A program made the position numbers and the translations under genes. Below, in pieces: positions 10,101 to 18,187 of a stretch of 57,445 nucleotides of DNA. Under the pieces are notes generated by a model, which did not search any database, had not been told where the DNA came from, and worked only from the letters and a program-made list of their open reading frames with translations. Numbering within the stretch: position 1 is the first letter of the stretch; the number at the start of each line of letters is the position of its first letter. The stretch is from Lachnospiraceae bacterium. Lineage in GTDB: Bacteria; Bacillota; Clostridia; Lachnospirales; Lachnospiraceae. The DNA lies in NCBI GenBank assembly GCA_017444015.1, contig JAFSXN010000100.1, positions 1-57,445 of the forward strand, read 5' to 3'.

Positions 10101-10328
10101 CGTATCCAGATTCCCGGCCTCTGCCATCAGCTCATCCGCGCTTTTCAGCGGTTGTGCTCCATACGCTGCCATCGTATCCCCGCTGCCGGAGAGATCCAGA
10201 GAAAACCCCGATTGATTTGCTTTTTTCGGAGGCTGCGTCTTCTCCGCCTGTCTGGAATAGCTCTGATAAGCCCCTATTTCTCTTTCGCTGTTCTGATGAA
10301 TATTCTGGGAACCCAGCTCGACCTTCAT
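7140..10328 (-). CDS. Large flagellar-locus protein, FliK-like C-terminus (DUF6240-like)
   Basis: A 1062-residue protein without signal peptide or membrane segment, very rich in Glu, Ala and Leu. From memory the N-terminus (MKVELGSQNIHQNSE) and the repeated helical units with phrases such as LPTDEKTMEHARWLIEQGIP resemble the clostridial family called DUF6240. The C-terminal ~120 residues (from VEIDGQWTSINLRLV to about residue 1030) run in the order LR, GTVTA, Y-GxL-A-F-V, GLxxL. This resembles the FliK hook-length control C-terminal domain, and position upstream of two flagellins fits a flagellar role. That assignment is inference. The last five codons and stop come from the dispersed repeat copy A. 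Confidence 0.7.
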   Translation of the reverse strand: MKVELGSQNIHQNSEREIGAYQSYSRQAEKTQPPKKANQSGFSLDLSGSGDTMAAYGAQPLKSADELMAEAGNLDTALQKNMMTVMSSTMSKEDFAEAAKNGYSMSDMSMEEQVTALDKLKAKLAESGTVIEGFNDDLSDEELQEITGDVGLAGKISDALKEKDLPVNEENVRGIREAMDKAGQIGDLNEQTVKYMVTNELEPSVDNLYRAEHSAGAGAGRQSQGYYQSGDGYYAKKADTIEWEQLKGQAEQIVEAAGLPTDEKTMEHARWLIEQGIPLTGEALHSMNSIKELSFPLSEDQLAGAMAIGIADGRSPSAASLTTRRPLAEQALALSEAVEGISDEAVSEVTRKGEELNLRNLLAEENKITDGTEKPLITEDPAFLSARRQLEETRLAMTYEANLRLLRQGVALETAPLSELVEQLKEAEKEYYEPLLVKQGEAFENEAAKGNVIDTRLDLYKQTETAFQALRSIPLETLSGIDPEGEEFTARRILSAAQPISERYRRAESSYESLMTAPRRDMGDSIQKAFQNVDEILSDNGYEANEENRRAVRALGYAQMKIDPEAIDRVREADQALRQVISLMNPVKTLEMIRNGDNPIDENIFALQNRLNAEKSPGQDTEKYSRFLVRLERKGELTEDEKDAFIGMYRLFRQIEKSDGRLLGNVLDENGELTLRNLLSASRSNRALAGGMDYTVDDEFGGLERVITKGTSISEQIETGFAKSALHRGSLRYNEKLAEEILDKLTPDSLAINELSEDTTLDELYDRVERSYQERDTFTAEDLEASYEEDAALRRQAAEVGDDVIEALRDNRVPVTTYNVLAENVLMNNRGSTFGRLMDQARRTRSGSDAETGQDSESLYDKLAEAFDDVTENFDSYENAGEKYIEALGAADALLNEQAEEITDVIDLRETILLHKELSVAAKQAENENYEIPVEIDGQWTSINLRLVSDSEESGTVTATMETERYGKLAAKFTVDEHRVSGFISGDDPQGLKRLSERADELSRELSGNSRETGQLNFIDTKSLNLNSFAQAAGTSEHRTDNRELYEVAKAFITVVTRIEQG

Positions 10329-10359
10329 ATGATGTACTCCTTATATCCTGCTATCCGCT

Positions 10360-10419
10360 AAAAAAATGACCTCTGACCGAAATCCTATAATCTGAATATC
10401 GGTCAAAAGTCATTTTTTC
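10360..10419. terminator. Bidirectional terminator-like hairpin
   Basis: AAAAAAATGACC at 10360-10371 and the complementary GTCATTTTTT near 10409-10418 enclose an inner TGACCGA/TCGGTCA pair, giving a long stem with A/T tracts on both sides. It lies between the AAA-ATPase gene and the FliK-like gene. It can end the ATPase transcript, so the flagellar genes need their own promoter. Confidence 0.7.
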
Positions 10420-10423
10420 TTGA
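10396..10423 (-). promoter_or_regulatory. Candidate sigma-D (sigma-28) flagellar promoter
   Basis: Reading the minus strand, TCAA (10423-10420) is followed after about 15 bases by GACCGATAT (10404-10396). The known sigma-D consensus is TAAA, about 15 bases, GCCGATAT. It is placed 68 bp upstream of the first gene of the flagellar cluster. Unusually, it overlaps one arm of the terminator-like hairpin. Confidence 0.45.
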
Positions 10424-10462
10424 GAAGCATATTCACCGGTTTCACTCAGACAGATACAAAAA

Positions 10463-12049
10463 TCAAACCGTCCCCTCATACAGAAGCTTGTCCCCGATAT
10501 GTACCGGTTTGACTCCCACTTCTTTATTTTTATTAAAATTAAAACTCAGCATATATCCGGTTGTCAGCCCGAAGTGATCCAGATACTCGCTGATCTGCTT
10601 CTCTCCGTCAGCATTATACCGCTCGCCGCGCCAAATCTTTAATTCAATGATATACTGCTGTCCCAGATAGTCGATGATGACATCGATTCGCTTCTGGTCC
10701 CGGGTCTGTGCCTCGATATAGAAATTTCCGGTTCCGTTGATGATCGGCTTCAGATACAGCAGAAATAGTTCCCGCCCGTCCTTTTCCTTAAATTTGTCCT
10801 CTAAAGGTCCATAAATCTGATGATAGGCCGCAATAAACCGTTCCAGAATCAGCCGCACATTTAATTTTCCGTCTTCTACGAAAATATTTCTCTCCAGATC
10901 GCCTTCCTTTGTAAAAACATTATTTTTCAGGTCTTCATCGGATAGGAAGAGATTATAGAGCAGGGTTTCAAATATCCTGTTGGCAATCCTTATCGTATTA
11001 TTCTCTTGTTTTATGAATCCATACATCTGCATTTGGACGTAAGCATCCTGCTGACCATTCCAGGACAAACGTTTACCTTCCATTAACATACTGTGTAAGG
11101 ATGCCTTGATTTCCGGATAGTTTTCAAGCTTTGCCGTCAGCGATTTGAACAGCGGATTATTTTCAGAAAGAAGCAGCTTTACCGCTTCTTCAAAGCCCGC
11201 TTTTGTCCAGGCCTCTTCTGGATCCATAGTTTTACAAACCACTTCATCGATCAGCTGACAAAGCCGACTGACCAGGAAAGGGTAGCCATTGGTATATTCC
11301 CTGAGGAGCTTTGCGATCTCCCCTGTATTCATCCCCGTGTGGTGATCCGCCTCATATTCTTCAAGCATCCCACGTATCCCATCCCTGGAAAGACTCATAT
11401 CAACTGTAAAATCCGCCGCTATGTTCCAGGGGCTATTTACCTTAGAAACCGCTTCATCACGGATTTTTGATTTCAGATACCTGATATCCGTTACTCCGGC
11501 AAGGATCACAGATTGAAACGCTGGGATCCCGTCTGCTTCCCGGCTGATATACCGATCTCTTAACAGGGAAAGGAAGTCCGGAAATACCTGGCTGTTAGAT
11601 GCACTGTCCACTTCATCAACAAGCAGAACGATCGGTCTGTCGGAAACAGCACACCATTCGCCGAGCGTTAAAAATAACTCATCCATTTCTGCCCGTTTTT
11701 CCTGGCATTCTATATAGTTGTCGATCTGAACCTTGATTTTTTCCGGCATCAAGGCATATAGATCCGGATTTTTTTTAAACAGCCTGCAAAAAGCTCTGAC
11801 AAAGGACTGCTCCTCAGCAAAATTTGCTTTTGTAATACTCTCAAAGCTAAGCCCAAGTACGATGTATTCCTTTTTCAGTGCCTGCTGAAGCGCCTTTAAG
11901 GTTGTCGTTTTCCCATACTGCCTCGCCCGGTTGATCGTAAAATAATATCCTGCGTCGACCATCGACTTGATCTCCGCAATTTTGTCGGAGATATCGACCA
12001 TATAATGTTTTGAAGGTATGCAGACCGCTGTTGTGTTAAATTTTTTCAA
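10463..12049 (-). CDS. AAA-like ATPase fused to PD-(D/E)XK nuclease domain
   Basis: A 528-residue protein of the abundant anaerobe family that pairs an N-terminal AAA-like ATPase with a C-terminal DUF1703-type nuclease. The family P-loop is NRARQYGKTTT (G46, K47, T48), with a Walker B-like VLLVDEVDS near residue 140. The C-terminal fold shows D456 and E469-x-K471 (IDVIIDY then ELKIW), as expected for PD-(D/E)XK nucleases. The cellular role of the family is not established; mobile-element or defence functions are discussed. It stands alone on the minus strand with terminators on the downstream side. It is less G+C-rich than the flagellar genes. Confidence 0.85.
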   Translation of the reverse strand: MKKFNTTAVCIPSKHYMVDISDKIAEIKSMVDAGYYFTINRARQYGKTTTLKALQQALKKEYIVLGLSFESITKANFAEEQSFVRAFCRLFKKNPDLYALMPEKIKVQIDNYIECQEKRAEMDELFLTLGEWCAVSDRPIVLLVDEVDSASNSQVFPDFLSLLRDRYISREADGIPAFQSVILAGVTDIRYLKSKIRDEAVSKVNSPWNIAADFTVDMSLSRDGIRGMLEEYEADHHTGMNTGEIAKLLREYTNGYPFLVSRLCQLIDEVVCKTMDPEEAWTKAGFEEAVKLLLSENNPLFKSLTAKLENYPEIKASLHSMLMEGKRLSWNGQQDAYVQMQMYGFIKQENNTIRIANRIFETLLYNLFLSDEDLKNNVFTKEGDLERNIFVEDGKLNVRLILERFIAAYHQIYGPLEDKFKEKDGRELFLLYLKPIINGTGNFYIEAQTRDQKRIDVIIDYLGQQYIIELKIWRGERYNADGEKQISEYLDHFGLTTGYMLSFNFNKNKEVGVKPVHIGDKLLYEGTV

Positions 12050-12113
12050 TTATATTTTTCTTCCTTATCAAAATAGTTTTTTATTTTCTTTACGGGTGAA
12101 CATAAAATGCCGC

Positions 12114-12142
12114 TTGTCACGTTAAAGTCCCTTTGTTATAAT
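12114..12142 (+). promoter_or_regulatory. Strong sigma-A promoter for leader and cohesin-dockerin gene
   Basis: TTGTCA at 12114-12119 and a perfect TATAAT at 12137-12142 are separated by 17 bases. Transcription would begin near 12149, about 450 nt before the ATG at 12597, leaving a long leader. Confidence 0.7.
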
Positions 12143-12148
12143 AATTTA

Positions 12149-12410
12149 GAGATATCAAGAAGCTTTGCAGGCGCTTTTCTACTTGGGTTTATGCTGTAAA
12201 ACCGCCTGCAGTTTAAAATCCATATTGGGTTATAACGCTTACCCGATCGATCATGATACGGGTTAAGGCGCGGTGTACCGCCCGAGGATGTTGGCGCATC
12301 AACGGGCAGGGTATGGCAAACGCACTGCCACACGATACAGGAATACCTGCGATACACACGCAGATCCATTGTAAACGATTCATTATTTGTTTACAAGAAG
12401 CTTTTATTAG
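12149..12410 (+). ncRNA. Candidate structured RNA or riboswitch-like leader, class unknown
   Basis: Several short stems crowd this stretch: ACCCG/CGGGT (12241-12263), GGCG/CGCC (12267-12282), CCCG/CGGG (12281-12306) enclosing GATG/CATC, GGCAG/CTGCC (12305-12329), and CAGG/CCTG (12338-12349). An 8-bp hairpin TTGTAAAC/GTTTACAA (12369-12396) follows, then GAAGCTTTTATT. No coding ORF with a convincing start fits. I cannot match it to SAM, c-di-GMP, TPP, cobalamin or other aptamer consensus sequences that I know. Confidence 0.4.
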
Positions 12411-12458
12411 GTTGTTTAGTGTATCTTCAGGAGGTTTATTTCTCATTCCGATCTTTCC

Positions 12459-12500
12459 GGCGGATGTCGAGTGGAGTTTGCTCGCATCCGCCTTTCTTGA
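12459..12500 (+). terminator. Terminator-like hairpin 1 in leader
   Basis: GGCGGATG (12459-12466) pairs with CATCCGCC (12485-12492), with CGAG/CTCG extending the stem inside, followed by TTTCTTGATTT. It lies about 100 nt before the start codon of the cohesin-dockerin gene. Confidence 0.65.
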
Positions 12501-12503
12501 TTT

Positions 12504-12564
12504 CTCGCAAACGCTTTTCCGGGCGGGTATTTTTCTCGCCCGGAATGTTTGTGAGTTTTTCTTT
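12504..12564 (+). terminator. Terminator-like hairpin 2 in leader
   Basis: CTCGCAAAC (12504-12512) and TTCCGGGCG (12517-12525) pair with CGCCCGGAA (12537-12545) and GTTTGTGAG (12547-12555). TTTTTCTTT follows at once. This is a strong intrinsic terminator placed only 32 nt before the next ATG, so read-through must be needed to express that gene from the upstream promoter. Confidence 0.75.
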
Positions 12565-12596
12565 ACTGAATTTACTTTTGGAAAGGAGAAGTGTAG

Positions 12597-15041
12597 ATGC
12601 GGAAAAAAAAGGGTAAGCTGGTAGTACTGTTTCTTGTGCTGTCGGTCATCTTCTGTGATGTGAGGGTTGTCAGAGCGGAGGAAGTTGGGGATTTTAGAGA
12701 ATTAGTTGTGGAAGGTGATAAAGGTATTGCAGAGATTCCTGAACTTGAATCCGAGGAACTAGTCAATTTAGGTGGAATTGCTATAACAATGAAATGGTCT
12801 GACTATCAGAACAAATATAAAGCATTCATTTCAGATTCCCGTTGGTGTGATGGGGCCCCGTATGGATCAGGCCAAAAACCCAAACATCCTTATTCACAAA
12901 AATCTTCTGAATGTTCAGCTTATGCGCATGATTTCGTGAGTTATGTATTTGGGACTACAAATCACTTTGGAGGTGGCGATAAATATGGTGATTTGAGTGG
13001 AATATCCAGCGGTGATGTGATTACTATTAATAATGAGGGACATGTCTTTGTTGTTTTAGAGAGAAATGGAAATGATCTGTATACCGCTGAAGGAAATTAT
13101 AATGAAACGATCGCCAAGGTTGGGTGGAATTATAAGATAGTAGATGGTTCCTTGTATTGTAATTTCTGTAAACCTACGAACGCATTACAGAAATTCGATG
13201 CAAGATATCATTTCGTCGATTTTTCTGATGGGCCGGAAGCTGAAAATGCTGCAGCCAGTTTTTCCAATATTCGTACAACCAAAGTAGAAGGTAACTCCGC
13301 AAGAGTAAATGCCACGATGACCTGGAGTGGGGATATAAAATATGTTGGAGTGGAATATGGCAAAAGCGGCAGTAATCTTGATAAACAGGAATGGGATTAT
13401 GATGAATACGTTGTGGAGAATGAGTGGTTCGACCTTAAAGGGTTGTCCAGCAATACAAAGTATTATTATCGTTTTTTTGCCTGGACGAGTGGAAAGGCTC
13501 AGATTTTTTACAGCGATGTAAATAGTTTCACGACAGGTGCGGGTTCTACCATCATTAGTGGTGATTCCGACATAGAATTTTCCAGAGTCAGAGCCACAAG
13601 CATAGGTCAGACCTTTGCCAAGGTTGAGGTTCATATTGAATATGATGAGGAAGACTATGATGCCTCATATATTGGGGTAGAATATGGAACAAATAAGAAT
13701 GCTCTCGCAGACGGAGACTACTACGTTCAGCATTCCGCACCGAAAAGTGATGAGTGGTTTGTTTTGGGGGAGGAAGGAGATATGGATCCTCTGGAGCCAG
13801 GTGTAACTTATTATTTTCGCTTTTTTACCTGGGAAGGTGGAAAGAAAAACCTGAAATACAGTAGTATCGGGAGCTTTACGACTATTTCCAAACCGGTTTT
13901 TTCCAATGTCCGAACTACGGAAATCGGAGCGACCTATGCTGTAGCAGCCGCTGCTATGACGTGGAAAGGCGACGATCTGGGGTTTGTGGGAGTTGATTAC
14001 GGTACAAGCAGAAATAACCTTGAAAATCAGCAGACAACCTATAATAAAAATGTTCAGACAAATGTATCCTATATTCTGGAAAATTTGGAACCAAATACGA
14101 CCTATTACTATCAATTTTTCGGAATATCCTGCGATAAAAATGTAGTCACCCGTGATGCGGCTATCTATAGCTTCACTACGGATAAGATGTCATACATGAT
14201 TGATGCTGTTGCCAGTGAGGGGGGCAGTATAGATCCGGAGGGAGTTATTATTTTTGAGGAAGGCAATTCCAAGACGTTCCGTTTTTACTCGGATGAAGGA
14301 TACGAGATTGAAGATGTGCTGGTGGATTCTGCGAGCGTAGGCAAAGTAGATTCTTATACTTTCAGCAACATTCATGCAAGTCATGAAATTCTGGTACTAT
14401 TCAAACAGGTGGCTGTTGTTACACCAACCCCTGTTCCCGTATCTGATACGGTAATCTCGGTCGGAAGTACAGTCGGATCGGCTGGCGGAACAGTATCGGT
14501 TCCGATCAGCGTTGCTGGGAATCCGGGGATTGGCGGATTGGCTTTAACAGTAAGTTGTGATCCCTCCATGACGATAGCTTCCATAGAGAGGGGAGATGTC
14601 CTTGCATCGGGAACTTTTAATCCTGATGCCGGAACTGGACTTGTTCAGTGGTATACAATGCAGGATCCAGCAAGAGGAGATGGTGTACTGTTTACTCTTA
14701 AGCTTAACGTAAAAGCAGGAACGGCAAAGGGGAGCTATCCGGTAAGTGTGAATTATAAGGATGGAAGTAGAGCAAATATAACGGACGAAAACGGTAATAC
14801 TCTATCAGTAAGTTTCCTTGCGGGGAGTGTTGCCATTGCGGACGGTGTAATGGGCGATATCACAGGAGACGGAGAGGTTGCTATGGGTGACGTGGTGAAG
14901 TTAGCAAGAGCAGTAGCTGGCAATCTGATTCTGACAGATGCAGAAAAAACATTGGCGGATGTAACAGGCGATGGGGATATAGCCATGGGTGATGTAGTGA
15001 AGCTTGCGCGCTTTGTAGCCGGCTCCTTAAAGTCCTTATAA
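12597..15041 (+). CDS. Secreted CHAP/NlpC-like protein with FN3-like repeats, cohesin and dockerin
   Basis: An 814-residue exported protein. A signal peptide (about 1-27, ending RVVRA) is followed by a papain-like amidase/peptidase region. Its likely catalytic residues are C106 (ECSAYAHDFVSYVFG), H149 (EGHVFVVLE) and E165 or N167 (AEGNYNETI). Three fibronectin-III-like repeats follow (about 215-525), each ending in Y-Y-R/Q-F-F and SFTT. Next come a small Gly-Gly-Ser repeat-type domain (about 528-600), a type I-like cohesin (about 615-749) and a dockerin (about 750-814). The dockerin has two DxTGDGxxxMGDVVKLAR calcium repeats. The dockerin should plug into a cohesin, and having both in one chain could allow chain formation. 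No glycoside hydrolase or CBM is visible. The stop is 14 bp before the next start. Confidence 0.88.
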   Translation: MRKKKGKLVVLFLVLSVIFCDVRVVRAEEVGDFRELVVEGDKGIAEIPELESEELVNLGGIAITMKWSDYQNKYKAFISDSRWCDGAPYGSGQKPKHPYSQKSSECSAYAHDFVSYVFGTTNHFGGGDKYGDLSGISSGDVITINNEGHVFVVLERNGNDLYTAEGNYNETIAKVGWNYKIVDGSLYCNFCKPTNALQKFDARYHFVDFSDGPEAENAAASFSNIRTTKVEGNSARVNATMTWSGDIKYVGVEYGKSGSNLDKQEWDYDEYVVENEWFDLKGLSSNTKYYYRFFAWTSGKAQIFYSDVNSFTTGAGSTIISGDSDIEFSRVRATSIGQTFAKVEVHIEYDEEDYDASYIGVEYGTNKNALADGDYYVQHSAPKSDEWFVLGEEGDMDPLEPGVTYYFRFFTWEGGKKNLKYSSIGSFTTISKPVFSNVRTTEIGATYAVAAAAMTWKGDDLGFVGVDYGTSRNNLENQQTTYNKNVQTNVSYILENLEPNTTYYYQFFGISCDKNVVTRDAAIYSFTTDKMSYMIDAVASEGGSIDPEGVIIFEEGNSKTFRFYSDEGYEIEDVLVDSASVGKVDSYTFSNIHASHEILVLFKQVAVVTPTPVPVSDTVISVGSTVGSAGGTVSVPISVAGNPGIGGLALTVSCDPSMTIASIERGDVLASGTFNPDAGTGLVQWYTMQDPARGDGVLFTLKLNVKAGTAKGSYPVSVNYKDGSRANITDENGNTLSVSFLAGSVAIADGVMGDITGDGEVAMGDVVKLARAVAGNLILTDAEKTLADVTGDGDIAMGDVVKLARFVAGSLKSL

Positions 15042-15055
15042 AGGGGGTGAAAACT

Positions 15056-18000
15056 ATGTTGAAATTATATCTGAAAAAAATTCTTGTAAGTATAGTACTT
15101 TTAAGTCTGCTCATACAGCCTTTTTATGCTTTCGCATCTGAGAATATCAGTAGCGAACAGGCAGGAACAGCTATAGTCACAGTTGATTCTGTTGAAGCAG
15201 ATCCGGGTGATACGATAAATATTCCGGTGCGTATTACAACCAATCCAGGCTTTGCAGGTCTTTGCTTTGCCATATCCTGTCCCGATTCCCTGTCGTTATC
15301 AGGGATTACCGCAGGTGAGCTCTTAGCGGGGGGCAGTTTTACCGGGGATAAGAACAGCTCAGTTGTCCAGTGGTATGATCCCTATGCGGAGCAGAATATT
15401 ACTGGAACAGGCATCTTATTTACATTAGCCTTTAAGGTGGGGGATAATGCTAAGGCCGGAAAGTACAAGGTCGAAGCCGGTCTTAAGGATGGGAAGGCAT
15501 CAAATTTTACAAATATAGACTATAACAATGTTGCTGTAAGCTTTGAATCTGGCGAGGTTACAGTAAAAGGGACTGAGGATCCCACAAAAAAGCTTGTTGA
15601 GAGCATTGAGTTGGATACCTCATCGTTTGAACTTGAAATCGGCAAAGCAAGACAGATTAGTGCATCTGTATTGCCAAAGGATGCGGCAGACCCTTCGCTT
15701 ACTTGGGAAAGTAATGACGAGACTATCGCGACAGTTTCTTCCGGGGGTCTGGTTACAGCGGTAGCGGATGGTACGGCGGTCATTACGGCAAAAGCCAACG
15801 ACGGAAGCGGGAAATCCGCAGATTGTACAGTAACAGTAAAGACAAAGAAGACGGATAAGGTTCTGGTATCGAGTATTACATTTGCTGAATCTTCAATAAA
15901 TCTTGCTTTGTATGAATCAAGGCAGCTTGTGGCTGCAGTTTTACCGGAAAATGCGGAAAATAAGGATATCACTTGGGAAAGCAGTGATCCTGATATTGTA
16001 AGCATAAATCAAAATGGGAGAATCGCCGGGCTGAAGACTGGGACAGCCAGGATTACGGTAACCGCAAAAGATGGAAGCGGTGTTTCAGGGAGTTGCGATG
16101 TGACGGTTGTTGAGGGTACGGCGGTAGAGTCCGGAACGCTTGATGGGGGATTATCCTGGAGGCTTTCGGGAAATGATTCGCTGGTGCTTATCATAAGCGG
16201 TAACGGGGCAATACCTGACTTTTATTCAACTAATCCCCAGCCTTGGACAGGTTCGAAGGATAAGATAGTATCAGCCGTGATCGAAGACGGGGTGACTTGC
16301 ATAGGATATGAAACATTCAAAGGACTAGATAAACTTCAAGGCGTATTCATGGCTGATAGTATTACCAGAATAAAGATGGGAGCTTTTGAAAAATGTGTCG
16401 GGCTGACGGATGTTACTTTGTCTGAAGGATTGATCGAACTGAGCAGCTATGCATTCGGCTCGTGCAGTGAACTTGAAAGTGTTTATATTCCCAGGGGAAT
16501 TCAGGAGATAGGTGAAAGGGCTTTTATATATTGCGATAATCTCAGAGCAATCTATTACGGAGGATCAAAACAGGAATGGTTTTCTCTTATATCGGGAATT
16601 GATCTTTACGGGGATGAGGATTGTGAGCTATACAAAGCGGGTCTGATCTATTATGCGACGGATTTGGGTGAGGTGGGTGAAAGAACTGTATTGCCTGACC
16701 TTTTGAACCATAATGATGATCTGACTGAAGCAAAAGAAAAAGAAACTACAGGACTCTTCGTTGCGAATCTAAAGACTTCTTATGAGTACACAGGCAGTCC
16801 TGTTGTGCCCGAGTTCAGAATTTATAATAATACGTCACTTCTTCGTGAGAAGAAGGATTATAAGGTATCATTTAAAAACAATACCAATGTGGGAACCGCT
16901 GATATTAAGCTGACCGGTGCAGGTGATTATAGCGGAACGGAAACCCTTCAGTTTAGAATTACACCTGTTAATCTTGAGGATAGTGGTGAGGTATTTGCCG
17001 AGTCGATAAAAAAAGGAAATACACAGAAGATCAATGTATACTGGCATGGGATGTTACTAAAGCAGAATAAGGACTATTCGTATTCTCTGACATCCGACGG
17101 AGGGCTTATTATAACCGGTCTTGGTAATTTTACAGGAAATTACGAGACAGATCCGGTGGAGAAAGGGTTTGTTTCAATAAGCAAGGCAAAAATTACAGTT
17201 TCGTCTGAAACATATACCGGCGAAGCAGTTGAGCCGACGATTTCTGTTAGAGATAATAGAAGCGGGAGAACTTTGGAGAAAGACAGGGATTATGCTGTAA
17301 CCTGCATATCTAACGTTAATGCGGGAACAGCTACAGCCTATATTCGGGGACTTGAAGAAAACGGTTATACCGGCGTAGTTAAGAAGACCTTTAAGATAAC
17401 AGCGGCAAAGCTTAAAAATGAAGATGTTATCGTGAATTATGAGACCGGGTATACAAAAGGGGGAGCAAAACCGGAACCATTGGTTTTCTTTAGTTCGGGT
17501 GACAGGACATGGTTATTAAGAGAGGGTGTTGATTATACCTTGAGCTATAAAAACAATAAGAATATAAGTCAGCCGATTGCGTCTGTACAAGTGAAAGGAA
17601 CCGGAAATTATACAGGTTCGATCACTAAGAATTTCACTGTCCGGCAAACTAGCCTTAAGGATTTGACTGCGTATTGTCAGAATGTTGTATATGACCCGAC
17701 AAAGACAGGTAAGTATTATCAGATCCTGCCAAGTCTCATTGATAAGGATGGGAAACTTCTTCAAAACGGAAAAGATTTTAGGATCACTTCCTACACAATG
17801 ACAGACATAGATACGTATGAAGAGATAGAATTGACGGCAGGAACACCTGCAAATAAATTTGAGCTTTATAGTGACATAACCATAAATATAGAGGGTATTG
17901 GCGGATACAGCGGTAAAGGTACATTATCCTATTATATTGTTGAAGACAGCGGTTTTGTAAACCTGGCAAAGGCAAGAATTGATAAAATTCCTGTTCAGAG

Positions 18001-18187
18001 CTATACAGGATCAGTGGTGAAACCAGAGGTGACAGTAGCCGGGGTGGATAGAAGTTCTTTTAATCTGAAATATTATAATAACGTGCATAAGGGTACTGCT
18101 ACTGTTTATGTTGCAGGGGATCATGATGCAACGCTTGGTATAAAGGCACTTACTTTCAAGATCACCGCAAAAAAGTTTAAGTTTTGA
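15056..18187 (+). CDS. Secreted cohesin protein with Big_2 domains and BspA-like LRR
   Basis: A 1043-residue exported protein. I place the start at the ATG at 15056, because the ribosome binding site AAGGGGG (15041-15047) overlaps the upstream GTG. After a signal peptide (about 1-27) comes a cohesin domain (about 33-172, with VDSVEADPGDTINIPV) closely resembling that of the preceding protein. Two Big_2 immunoglobulin-like domains follow (about 180-260 and 270-355, each with TWESxDxxIxxV). A short BspA-type leucine-rich block sits at about 400-500. At least four tandem modules follow to the C-terminus, with phrases such as DYKVSFKNNTNVGTA. No LPXTG motif or dockerin is seen, so anchoring is unclear. 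It could receive the dockerin of the neighbour. Confidence 0.85.
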   Translation: MLKLYLKKILVSIVLLSLLIQPFYAFASENISSEQAGTAIVTVDSVEADPGDTINIPVRITTNPGFAGLCFAISCPDSLSLSGITAGELLAGGSFTGDKNSSVVQWYDPYAEQNITGTGILFTLAFKVGDNAKAGKYKVEAGLKDGKASNFTNIDYNNVAVSFESGEVTVKGTEDPTKKLVESIELDTSSFELEIGKARQISASVLPKDAADPSLTWESNDETIATVSSGGLVTAVADGTAVITAKANDGSGKSADCTVTVKTKKTDKVLVSSITFAESSINLALYESRQLVAAVLPENAENKDITWESSDPDIVSINQNGRIAGLKTGTARITVTAKDGSGVSGSCDVTVVEGTAVESGTLDGGLSWRLSGNDSLVLIISGNGAIPDFYSTNPQPWTGSKDKIVSAVIEDGVTCIGYETFKGLDKLQGVFMADSITRIKMGAFEKCVGLTDVTLSEGLIELSSYAFGSCSELESVYIPRGIQEIGERAFIYCDNLRAIYYGGSKQEWFSLISGIDLYGDEDCELYKAGLIYYATDLGEVGERTVLPDLLNHNDDLTEAKEKETTGLFVANLKTSYEYTGSPVVPEFRIYNNTSLLREKKDYKVSFKNNTNVGTADIKLTGAGDYSGTETLQFRITPVNLEDSGEVFAESIKKGNTQKINVYWHGMLLKQNKDYSYSLTSDGGLIITGLGNFTGNYETDPVEKGFVSISKAKITVSSETYTGEAVEPTISVRDNRSGRTLEKDRDYAVTCISNVNAGTATAYIRGLEENGYTGVVKKTFKITAAKLKNEDVIVNYETGYTKGGAKPEPLVFFSSGDRTWLLREGVDYTLSYKNNKNISQPIASVQVKGTGNYTGSITKNFTVRQTSLKDLTAYCQNVVYDPTKTGKYYQILPSLIDKDGKLLQNGKDFRITSYTMTDIDTYEEIELTAGTPANKFELYSDITINIEGIGGYSGKGTLSYYIVEDSGFVNLAKARIDKIPVQSYTGSVVKPEVTVAGVDRSSFNLKYYNNVHKGTATVYVAGDHDATLGIKALTFKITAKKFKF

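Noticed and set aside
12234-12366. Possible match to a c-di-GMP, SAM or cobalamin riboswitch
   Set aside because: The conserved landmark sequences of these classes are absent; kept only as an unclassified structured leader.
12369-12396. TTGTAAAC/GTTTACAA hairpin as a further copy of the 36-nt repeat
   Set aside because: Only the GTAAACGA-like core is shared; the hairpin arms differ from the two real copies.
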